Positions 45,449 through 52,112 of a DNA stretch of 52,112 bases are shown here, one piece after another. Under the pieces are notes generated by a model. The model worked only from the letters and a program-made list of their open reading frames with translations. It had not been told where the DNA came from and made no database searches. Origin of the DNA: Alphaproteobacteria bacterium (GTDB taxonomy: Bacteria > Pseudomonadota > Alphaproteobacteria > Bin95); NCBI GenBank assembly GCA_026710105.1, contig JAPORR010000041.1, forward strand, positions 1 to 52,112, read 5' to 3'. Within the stretch, counting starts at the first letter, position 1. Each line of letters starts with the position of its first letter. A program made the translations under genes and the position numbers.

Positions 45449-45634
45449 ATGCAGTTCAGCCAGACTGGAGGAGACTTCCGCGAGAAAGCACGCGCCTTCA
45501 TACATGACAAGCCGCCTCCGGAGATGCGGCGCAAGGCCTTGATCGGCATGGGGATCGCCAGGGACCGCTGGCGCGCCGCCTTGGTCTATTCGGGGTCCGA
45601 CGAGATCCGGCACACTGCCATCGCCAAGCCTTGA
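45449..45634 (+). pseudogene. Acyl-CoA dehydrogenase remnant with internal deletion
   Basis: A 61-codon frame. Residues 8-35 (GDFREKARAFIHDKPPPEMR and RKALIGMGI) look like the N-terminus of an acyl-CoA dehydrogenase (FREEVRAFLRDNLPPEIR). The C-terminal VYSGSDEIRHTAIAKP resembles the family's terminal GGSNEIQRNIIAK. About 330 middle residues are absent, so this looks like a gene reduced by deletion to its two ends, fused in frame. It has no good ribosome binding site (GGAAGC six bases upstream). If it is instead a real small gene, its function is unknown. Confidence 0.5.
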
Positions 45635-45646
45635 TAGGGGCTCTAG

Positions 45647-46105
45647 ATGGTTCAAAAATCATTTCCCGTTACCTGGGACGAGTTGCACCGCGACACGCGT
45701 GCGCTCGCCTGGCGACTCAACGAGGCGGGTCCTTTCCGGGGCGTTGTCGGCATTGCCCGCGGTGGACTGGTGCCGGCTGCCATCGTGGCGCGTGAACTGG
45801 AGTTGCGCTTCGTCGAGACCGTCTGCATCTCCTCCTATGATGACCGCGACCAGCGCGACCCGGTGGTGCTCAAGGCACTGGAAGGCGAAGACGGCGAGGG
45901 CCTGCTGATCGTGGATGATCTCGTGGACACGGGCGTCACGGCCCGAATCGTGCGTGCCATGCTGCCCAGGGCGCATTTCGCGACCGTCTATGCCAAGCCC
46001 GCCGGGCGCCCGATGGTCGATACCACGGTCACCCAGGTGAGCCAGGACACCTGGATCGTCTTTCCCTGGGATGACGGCGTTCCCATTGGTCTGCAGACCG
46101 GATAG
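45647..46105 (+). CDS. gpt: Xanthine-guanine phosphoribosyltransferase
   Basis: A 152-residue purine salvage enzyme that makes GMP or XMP from guanine or xanthine and PRPP. The PRPP-binding loop is [20 protein letters not shown]. The N-terminal [20 protein letters not shown] and C-terminal TWIVFPWD are characteristic of Gpt. It has no membrane-binding extension. It starts 12 bases after the preceding remnant. The xanthine-type permease at 24854 would be a plausible functional partner but is not linked. Confidence 0.9.
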   Translation: MVQKSFPVTWDELHRDTRALAWRLNEAGPFRGVVGIARGGLVPAAIVARELELRFVETVCISSYDDRDQRDPVVLKALEGEDGEGLLIVDDLVDTGVTARIVRAMLPRAHFATVYAKPAGRPMVDTTVTQVSQDTWIVFPWDDGVPIGLQTG

Positions 46106-46123
46106 CCGGCAGAGACGACGCAC

Positions 46124-46978
46124 ATGGATGTACTGGCGGCTGGCTATGGTCTGATCGAGGGACCAGTCTGGGACACCACCCGGCAGTGCCTCTATTACTC
46201 AGACGTGCTGAACGGTGGGGTGTTCCGGCTGGATGCGGAAGGCAGCGTCTCCGTGCAGTTCCCGCACCGCCGCGGTATAGGCGGCATGGCGCTGCACGAG
46301 GCGGGTGGGCTGGTGGTCGGCGGGCGTAACCTTGCCTTCAAGCCCTTAGCCGGCGGGCCCAGCCGGGTGCTGCTCGACAATGATGTCACCGAGGAGGCCG
46401 TCGGCTTCAACGACTTCACCACCGACTCCCAGGGCCGCCTCTGGGTGGGCTCGCTGGCTTTCCGGGTGTTCAGCGACGAGGAGCCGCAAACGGGCCATCT
46501 CCACCGTGTTGATCTCGACGGCAGTGCGCATACGCTCTCGGACGGCGTGATGCTGACCAATGGCATGGGCTTTTCGCCCGACGGCACGCGGCTCTATCAC
46601 TCGGATGCGCGCTCGCAGCTCATTCGCGTCTATGTCGTCGACGAGGCGGGCGGCGTCTCTCCCTGGCGCGTCTTTGCCCGCCTGCCAGAAGATGCGCCGG
46701 ACGGTCTGGCGGTGGCGGTGGACGGTACGGTCTGGGTTGCGCTGGCACATGGCGGGCGGGTGGCCGTGTTTTCGCCTGAAGGCCGAGAAGTCCATTCGAT
46801 CCCGGTGCCGCTTCCCATGGTCACGAGCCTGTGTTTCGGCGGCCGCGACCTCCGTGACCTTTACATCGTCACAGGCTCGCGCGGCGGCCCACATGAAAAT
46901 TGCGCCGCCGTCTTCCGCACGCGCACTGAAACGCCAGGCCTCGCCCTCGCCGACTGCCGGGTGACACTGCCCGCGTGA
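46124..46978 (+). CDS. SMP-30/gluconolactonase/LRE-family protein
   Basis: A 284-residue six-bladed beta-propeller of the SMP-30 family. LIEGPVWDTTRQCLYYSDVL has the first metal-ligand Glu, NDFTTDSQGRLWVGSLAF the conserved Asn, and ADGLA-type LPEDAPDGLAVAVDGTVWVA the conserved Asp. These are the divalent-metal ligands of gluconolactonases. The lactone substrate is not identified. It lies 18 bases after gpt and may be co-transcribed with it. Confidence 0.88.
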   Translation: MDVLAAGYGLIEGPVWDTTRQCLYYSDVLNGGVFRLDAEGSVSVQFPHRRGIGGMALHEAGGLVVGGRNLAFKPLAGGPSRVLLDNDVTEEAVGFNDFTTDSQGRLWVGSLAFRVFSDEEPQTGHLHRVDLDGSAHTLSDGVMLTNGMGFSPDGTRLYHSDARSQLIRVYVVDEAGGVSPWRVFARLPEDAPDGLAVAVDGTVWVALAHGGRVAVFSPEGREVHSIPVPLPMVTSLCFGGRDLRDLYIVTGSRGGPHENCAAVFRTRTETPGLALADCRVTLPA

Positions 46979-47316
46979 GGCGAGCTTGATCAGAGTCGGA
47001 CGGTGCATAACTGGGCGAGAACTGAGGAAAAGATGGGGGATTATAGGCGAGTTGACGAGCCTGCCCTTCCAGGGCAGGAAGCATGGCACGACCATACCAT
47101 GTGTGCGGAGAGTGCCTCTCCCGCAGAACGCAGGCATCATTCGTGTCACTCTTGCGCTCGCCCGGCAAATGCCACCATCAATGCGGCGCACATACCGGCC
47201 TCCGGGATGGGGCGGCTGCACAGGGAGGAGCGTTGGCAGAGGCCACGAGCCGCGAAATCAATGCGGGGGAAGGCTGATGCCAACCTCCGTGTATAAGTTC
47301 CAAAGGATACTGCCTC
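46979..47316. other. Intergenic region of 338 bases
   Basis: No gene, tRNA or clear promoter was found. The possible frames here have poor composition and are judged chance. The next gene has AAAGGA upstream of its ATG. Any promoter for the flavin-binding-like gene would lie in the right-hand part. Confidence 0.5.
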
Positions 47317-47982
47317 ATGTACACGACCGCCCCGAGCAACCGTTCACGCCTTCGCCGGAAATATGAGCGCGGGCACTACGACAAACAGAGCCTCTATGAA
47401 ATTCTGGACGCCTGCCTGCTGGCTCATGTGGGCTATGTGCTGGACGGGGCCCCAGTCGTTACGCCGACGCTCTACTGGCGGGAGGGCAACCATATCTACT
47501 GGCACGGCTCCTCCGCGAGCCGGATGCTGCGCAGCTCGGCTGGTTGCGAAGTCTGCCTGGCGGTCTCGGAGCTGGACGGCTTGGTGCTAGCGCGTTCGGG
47601 CATGCATCACTCGGCGAATTATCGCTCCGCCATGCTGTTCGGGACGGCGAAGAAGGTCACCGGCCGCGCGAACAAGGTCGAGCGCATGCGAATCTTCATT
47701 GAGCAGATGTTCCCCGGCCGCTGGGAACAGCTTCGCGAGGTCAACGAGCAGGAAATCAAGGCAACGACCATACTCGGCATGCCTATCGACGAAGCGGCTG
47801 CTAAGCTGCGCACCGGCGGGCCGGTTGATGATGAAGAGGATTACGGCCACCCGGTCTGGGCTGGGGTCATCCCTTTCATGCCGAGGACGCCAGACAAGCC
47901 GGTCCCCGACGATCACCAAGACCCCGGTACGGCTATGCCGGATCATGTGCGCCACTATCGCGTGGCCCGGACGGTTTCCTGA
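47317..47982 (+). CDS. Pyridoxamine 5'-phosphate oxidase-like flavin-binding protein
   Basis: A 221-residue split-barrel protein. The N-terminal YEILDACLLAHVGYVLDGAP and VVTPTLYWREGNHIYWHGSS, with SRMLRSSAGCEVCLAV, match the NimA/PNPOx-like flavin-nucleotide-binding group. The motif EQ-E-IKATTILGMPIDEAAAK is a typical C-terminal part. Such proteins bind FMN or a related cofactor, and the reaction is not known. It begins after a clear AAAGGA site. It is probably monocistronic. Confidence 0.85.
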   Translation: MYTTAPSNRSRLRRKYERGHYDKQSLYEILDACLLAHVGYVLDGAPVVTPTLYWREGNHIYWHGSSASRMLRSSAGCEVCLAVSELDGLVLARSGMHHSANYRSAMLFGTAKKVTGRANKVERMRIFIEQMFPGRWEQLREVNEQEIKATTILGMPIDEAAAKLRTGGPVDDEEDYGHPVWAGVIPFMPRTPDKPVPDDHQDPGTAMPDHVRHYRVARTVS

Positions 47983-48094
47983 TCCCACTGTGCTGCGCGA
48001 TTCGCTTATCTTGACCCCAGAGATGGTGGAATGTGACTATTTGTCGTCAGACGGGCAGCGGGTCACATCGGCTCGCGAATAGGAGGAGGACCCA

Positions 48095-49243
48095 ATGATG
48101 AGAAAATCCGCGATGTTCGTTGCGGCGCTTGCTGCCGCCATGGTGGGTAGTGCTATCGGTCACGCCGGAGAGGTCAAGCTGCCGGACACGCTCGTCACCA
48201 CGGCCTACAACACCGGCACGACCGGCTACAGCCAGATGATCGCCGTCGGCGGCATGCTCAAGAATCGCTACAACGTCAATCTACGTGTGCTCCCCGGCAA
48301 AAACGATGTGGCGCGGCTCGCGCCGGTTAAGGCCGGCAAGGCACAGTTCACCGCGACAGGGTCCGACAGCGTATACGCGCAGGAAGCGGTCTTTGCCTTT
48401 GGCGGCGAGAAATGGGGGCCGATGCCCATCCGCCTGCTCATGTTGAACCGCGGCAAAGGCTGCACGACCTTTGCCATCGCAAGGGACACTGGCGCAAAAA
48501 CCCTGGCGGATCTCAAGGGAAAACGCATCGGCTGGGTGCGAGGCTCGCCCGCGCTGCAGAAAGCTGTCGAGGCGCTGCTCGGCTTCGCAAGCCTCACCAC
48601 GAATGATGTGCAACTTGTCGAGGTCGGCGGCTGGGCGGCCTCGATCAACGGCATCATAGACGGCGACATCGACGCCTCCATCACCTCGTCGAGCTCCACC
48701 TTCATGAAGAAAATGGAAGCGAGCCCGCGCGGCGTTATCCATCCGCCCCTGCCGCATGCAGACAAGGAAGGCTGGGCGCGCGTGCAAAAGGTCGTTCCCT
48801 GGTATGTGCCAAGCATCTGCACACATGGGCCCGGCGTGCCAGATGGTAGCCAGGAATCCATCGCTAGCATCTATCCGATCCTGGTCGGCACGCCGACGGT
48901 GTCCGATGAATTGGCCTACAGCCTGACCAAGGCGATGGTAACGCATTTCGACGATTACAAGGACGGCGCGCCGGCGGCGGAAGGCTGGGCGCTGGACCGA
49001 CAGCTCTACAATTTCTACCTGCCGATGCATCCTGGCTCGATCACCTTCTACAAGGAGGTTGGCACCTGGAATGCCGAAGGCCAGGCGAATCAGGAGGAGA
49101 AGCTGCGTCGCCAGGAAGTCCTGAAGACGGCCTGGGAGGCGCATGTGGCGAGCGGGCCCACCGACTTCGTCAAGGAATGGCAGATGTCCAGGGCTAAGGC
49201 CCTGAGCACCGCTGGCTTCGATCCCGTCTTTACCTCCTGGTAA
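48095..49243 (+). CDS. TAXI-family TRAP transporter solute-binding protein
   Basis: A 382-residue periplasmic protein with a Sec signal (MMRKSAMFVAALAAAMVG, cleaved near GHA at about residue 24). TAXI-type features include LVTTAYNTGTTGYSQMIAVG near the mature start and GKRIGWVRGSPALQKAVEAL. TAXI proteins bind anionic or neutral solutes for a TRAP permease; the ligand here is unknown. GGAGGAGG precedes ATG 48095. The fused permease gene follows 96 bases later, a normal two-gene TAXI-TRAP unit. Confidence 0.88.
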   Translation: MMRKSAMFVAALAAAMVGSAIGHAGEVKLPDTLVTTAYNTGTTGYSQMIAVGGMLKNRYNVNLRVLPGKNDVARLAPVKAGKAQFTATGSDSVYAQEAVFAFGGEKWGPMPIRLLMLNRGKGCTTFAIARDTGAKTLADLKGKRIGWVRGSPALQKAVEALLGFASLTTNDVQLVEVGGWAASINGIIDGDIDASITSSSSTFMKKMEASPRGVIHPPLPHADKEGWARVQKVVPWYVPSICTHGPGVPDGSQESIASIYPILVGTPTVSDELAYSLTKAMVTHFDDYKDGAPAAEGWALDRQLYNFYLPMHPGSITFYKEVGTWNAEGQANQEEKLRRQEVLKTAWEAHVASGPTDFVKEWQMSRAKALSTAGFDPVFTSW

Positions 49244-49339
49244 TCTGGAACAGCGGAGGCGGCTAGCGCGCACGGGCAAGCGCGCTAAGCTGCTGGCCAC
49301 TGCACATCCCATTTAATCGTTACAGGAGGCGGCCGCGCC

Positions 49340-51334
49340 ATGTCTGACAAACCGGCCGCAGCAACCAACGCTGACGTCGAAGACTTCGAACTGTCCCGCT
49401 ACCGTAGCCCGGGCCGCTGGTGGTCTTCGGTCGCCTTCCTACTCACTGTCATATCGATCTCCTTGGCGGTCAACCAGATTTTCCGCCTGAACTTCTTCAA
49501 GAGCGTCACCGGCCACGTCCTCGTCGATCAGCAATATATGTATCTGATCCTTGGATCGATGCTGGCGATGCTGTTCATCTTCATGCCGGCCTGGAAATCA
49601 GCCCCGCGCCGCAGGGTGCCGCTCTACGACATCGCCGCATTCGTCCTGACGCTCGCCATGACCGCCTATTTCACCTGGCATGGCGAAGCCATCAACGAGG
49701 AGATCTGGGCTGAGACCTTCCTCGCGCCTTGGCATGCGCCCTGGTTCGCCGTCGGCCTATGGCTTCTGATCCTCGAAGGAGGCCGGCGCGCCGGCGGCTG
49801 GCCGGTGTTCACCGTATGCCTGATCGCCTCTTTCCTACCGGTCTATCTGAATGTCATCGTGCCGGATGCCGCCGTCGAGCGCACGGTGATGGAGACGGCG
49901 TCCTACCATGTCTATTCTGAGGAGAGCGTGCTCGGTATCCCGATGCGTGCCTTTACGACGCTGGTCTTCGGCTTCCTCCTGTTCGGCAATGCGCTCGTCT
50001 ATACGGGCGGCGGGCAGTTCTTCATCAATCTTGCCTTCGCGCTGCTCGGCCATGTGCGCGGTGGCCCTGCCAAGGTCGCCATCTTCTCCTCGGGCCTGTT
50101 CGGTTCCATGTCGGGCGGGCCGATCACGAATGTGCTCACCACGGGTGCGCTCACCATTCCCGCCATGAAGCGCATCGGCGTGCGCGCGAAGACCGCGGGT
50201 GCCATCGAGGCCTGCGCGTCGACCGGTGGCACGATGATGCCGCCGATCATGGGCGCCACCGCCTTCGTCATGGCCGATTTCCTTGATGTCTCCTATCTAA
50301 CGGTCGCCATCGCCGCGCTGGTGCCGTCGCTGCTCTACTATCTCGGCCTGTTCATGCAGATCGACGCCTATGCAGCGCAGAACAGGCTGGTCGGCCTCAA
50401 TCGCTCAGAGCTCCCGACCCTCGGGGCTGTGTTCAGGGACGGCTGGTATTACATCGCCGCTTTCGGTGCCCTCATCTACCTCCTGGTCTTTCTCTGGCGG
50501 GAGGCCCAGGCGCCCTTCTACGCCACCCTGTTGCTCCTGGCCGTCAACCAGCTTAACCGCAATCACCGGCTGAGCTGGGCCGTCTTCAAGACCTATATCT
50601 ACTCGACCGGTGGCCTGCTGGCCGAGCTGGCGGGCCTGCTGGCAGCGGTTGGCCTCGTCGTCGGCGCGCTACAGGCGACCGGCATGACCGGGTCAATCAC
50701 CAACGACCTCGTCAATCTTGCGGGTGACACGCCTTTCATGCTGCTCGTCATGGGCGCGGTTACCAGTTTCATCCTCGGCATGGGGATGACGGTTACAGCG
50801 GCCTATATCTTCCTCGCTATCATCCTTGCGCCGGCACTCATCAAGATCGGCATGGATCCGATGGCGGTGCATATGTTCGTGCTCTACTGGGGCATGCTGT
50901 CCTTCATCACGCCGCCCGTGGCGCTCGCCGCCTTCGCCGCAGCGTCGGTGGCCAAATGCGAACCGCTGGAGACTGGCTTCGAGGCGATGCGGATCGGCGC
51001 GGTGATTTATGTCATCCCGTTCTTCTTCGTCTTCAATCCGACTCTGCTGCTCCAGGGCGCGCCCGGTGAAACAGTTATCGTGCTGATAACCGCCGTCTGC
51101 GGTATCCTGCTGGTGAGCGCCGGCCTACAGGGCTATCTGGTCGGCATCGGCGATGTTGGCCGTGGGCTGCCCGGTTGGATCGCACGCTTGTCGCTCGCAC
51201 TTGGCGGGGCCGCGCTCGCGGCGCCAGGCGGGGGCATGATCGGCGTCGGGCACATGGAGCTAACACTGGGCGCCGTAGCCGTAGCGGTGCCGGGCGTGTT
51301 GATCGCCGTCGCACGCGCCCGCACCGTTCCGTGA
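49340..51334 (+). CDS. TRAP transporter fused permease (4TM-12TM)
   Basis: A 664-residue membrane protein. Four N-terminal membrane segments (small DctQ-like subunit) are fused to a large DctM-like domain. FGSMSGGPITNVLTTGALTI, GTMMPPIMGATAFVMADFLD and GMGMTVTAAYIFLAIILAPA are the conserved large-subunit segments. Transport is driven by a sodium or proton gradient. The fused form is typical of TAXI systems, and the adjacent TAXI binding protein completes it. A GGAGG lies upstream of ATG 49340. Confidence 0.92.
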   Translation: MSDKPAAATNADVEDFELSRYRSPGRWWSSVAFLLTVISISLAVNQIFRLNFFKSVTGHVLVDQQYMYLILGSMLAMLFIFMPAWKSAPRRRVPLYDIAAFVLTLAMTAYFTWHGEAINEEIWAETFLAPWHAPWFAVGLWLLILEGGRRAGGWPVFTVCLIASFLPVYLNVIVPDAAVERTVMETASYHVYSEESVLGIPMRAFTTLVFGFLLFGNALVYTGGGQFFINLAFALLGHVRGGPAKVAIFSSGLFGSMSGGPITNVLTTGALTIPAMKRIGVRAKTAGAIEACASTGGTMMPPIMGATAFVMADFLDVSYLTVAIAALVPSLLYYLGLFMQIDAYAAQNRLVGLNRSELPTLGAVFRDGWYYIAAFGALIYLLVFLWREAQAPFYATLLLLAVNQLNRNHRLSWAVFKTYIYSTGGLLAELAGLLAAVGLVVGALQATGMTGSITNDLVNLAGDTPFMLLVMGAVTSFILGMGMTVTAAYIFLAIILAPALIKIGMDPMAVHMFVLYWGMLSFITPPVALAAFAAASVAKCEPLETGFEAMRIGAVIYVIPFFFVFNPTLLLQGAPGETVIVLITAVCGILLVSAGLQGYLVGIGDVGRGLPGWIARLSLALGGAALAAPGGGMIGVGHMELTLGAVAVAVPGVLIAVARARTVP

Positions 51335-51353
51335 AACAAGCAGATAGGACGGA

Positions 51354-52112
51354 TCAGCCCTCGCTGCCTGCGGCCATAAGGGCCGCGTAGCGTTCCGGGT
51401 CAGTGGCACCTTCGGAGCCGATCAACAGCACACGGGATGTCTCATCGAGGCCGAGTGCAGAGCGCAATTCCTCGTGTCGCGCCGCGGCGATGAGGGCGAC
51501 GAGCCCGGCCACAGCACTTTCGCCGGCTTTGATCTCGGGATCCTGACCAAGCGGGCGTGCGAGCAGGCGCATGGCAGCGCCGACCAGACAATCCGGCACC
51601 GTTAGGAAGTCTTTCGCCTCCTCTGCCAGAATCTCCCAGGCCAACGCCGAGGGCTCGCCGCAGGAAAGGCCAGCCATCAGCGTCTCCTCTTTGATGCGGA
51701 TATCCGTCCTGCCGCCGGCACGCGCGCTCTCGAACAGACAGGCGGCGCGGTCCGGCTCCACCACCACGATGCGCGGTGCCGCTCCGCCCCAATGTTGGCG
51801 CAGGCCAGCAGCAACAGCGGCCGCCAACCCGCCCACACCCGCCTGCAGGCAGACATGGGTCGGGGGCCGATAGAGCACGTCACAAATCTCCTTGGCCATT
51901 ACGCCGTAGCCTGCCATCACATCACGCGGCGGATCGACATGGCCGGACCAGGAGGTATCCGAGACAACAAACCAGCCATGCGCCGCGGCTTCCTCGCGGC
52001 ATAGCCTGACCGAATCGTCGTAATTGCCCTCGATCCGAACCACGTCCGCGCCAAGCGCTTGTAGGGCCGCCGCGCGGGCCGCACTCACTCCAGCGTGGAT
52101 GTAGATACGGCA
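51354..52112 (-). CDS. Diaminopropionate ammonia-lyase, 5' end beyond the window
   Basis: The frame runs off the right edge with CRIYIHAGVSAARAAALQAL, so the N-terminal part, including the expected pyridoxal-phosphate lysine, is outside. What remains is the PLP-fold II C-terminal portion: EGNYDDSVRLCREEAAAHGW, VVSDTSWSGH, CLQAGVGGLAAAVAAGLRQH (phosphate loop) and LMAGLSCGEPSALAWEIL. These match diaminopropionate ammonia-lyase, which cleaves 2,3-diaminopropionate to pyruvate and ammonia. It converges with the TRAP permease gene 20 bases away. Confidence 0.85.
   Translation of the reverse strand, partial: CRIYIHAGVSAARAAALQALGADVVRIEGNYDDSVRLCREEAAAHGWFVVSDTSWSGHVDPPRDVMAGYGVMAKEICDVLYRPPTHVCLQAGVGGLAAAVAAGLRQHWGGAAPRIVVVEPDRAACLFESARAGGRTDIRIKEETLMAGLSCGEPSALAWEILAEEAKDFLTVPDCLVGAAMRLLARPLGQDPEIKAGESAVAGLVALIAAARHEELRSALGLDETSRVLLIGSEGATDPERYAALMAAGSEG

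Noticed and set aside
47003-47296. Overlapping open frames in the 46979-47316 gap
   Set aside because: Arg/His/Cys-rich, no homologous motifs and no ribosome binding site; treated as noise.

Overview
The window looks like an alphaproteobacterial chromosome segment with high GC. The best evidence is the gene order on the minus strand at 27593-34559: a DivIC/FtsB-type gene, pdhA, pdhB with its own lipoyl domain, pdhC, lpd, lipA and a COQ10/RatA-family gene, an arrangement typical of Alphaproteobacteria. The metabolism is that of an uptake-oriented heterotroph, with four transport systems and many CoA-ester, flavin and hydantoinase-type enzymes. No rRNA, tRNA or CRISPR array was seen.

Layout. 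1-2300 is an accessory edge: a DrmC-like phospholipase-D protein and an ankyrin protein (running off the left end) in a translationally coupled minus-strand pair, a divergent unknown gene, and broken gene remnants. 2436-9278 is a branched-chain-amino-acid-type (Liv) ABC importer with an acyl-CoA synthetase inserted between livG and livH. 9505-11759 is pyrB plus a dihydroorotase-like partner that lacks the metal-binding HxH motif. 11847-17618 (minus) is a complete dipeptide/oligopeptide ABC importer. 17733-19592 is a small Bfd-type ferredoxin, a MaoC dehydratase and an acyl-CoA dehydrogenase. 19732-26644 holds a 10-formyltetrahydrofolate hydrolase-like protein, HyuA/HyuB and an NCS2 nucleobase permease with an unusual C-terminal domain.

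26727-34559 (minus) is the pyruvate dehydrogenase/lipoate operon, ending in a COQ10-like gene and a luciferase-like oxidoreductase. Its E2 subunit appears to carry two tandem subunit-binding domains. 34681-35691 is a second luciferase-like monooxygenase, divergent from the operon. 35897-37632 is pgsA-mobB-moaD-moaE, tightly overlapping. 37663-39662 (minus) pairs a class III CoA-transferase with a mesaconyl-C4-CoA-hydratase-like dehydratase. 39768-41255 is a MORN-repeat lipoprotein, followed by a PanE-type reductase (41517-42461) and a DehI-type haloacid dehalogenase (42656-43495).

43702-44395 is a decayed mobile element made of an IS66 transposase tail plus a DruA/DUF4338 head. 44469-49243 has a DUF3137 membrane protein, an apparent deletion scar of an acyl-CoA dehydrogenase, a Gpt-type phosphoribosyltransferase, an SMP-30 protein, a PNPOx-like protein and a TAXI binding protein. 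49340-51334 is the fused TRAP permease that goes with the TAXI protein, and a diaminopropionate ammonia-lyase runs off the right edge.

No single large unknown system is evident. The observations most worth following are the DrmC-ankyrin pair, the double binding domain in E2, the metal-site-less PyrC, the stand-alone 10-formyl-THF hydrolase-like protein next to HyuAB, and the permease with an extra C-terminal domain. All functional calls rest on reading motifs and remembered family features; no database search was run.
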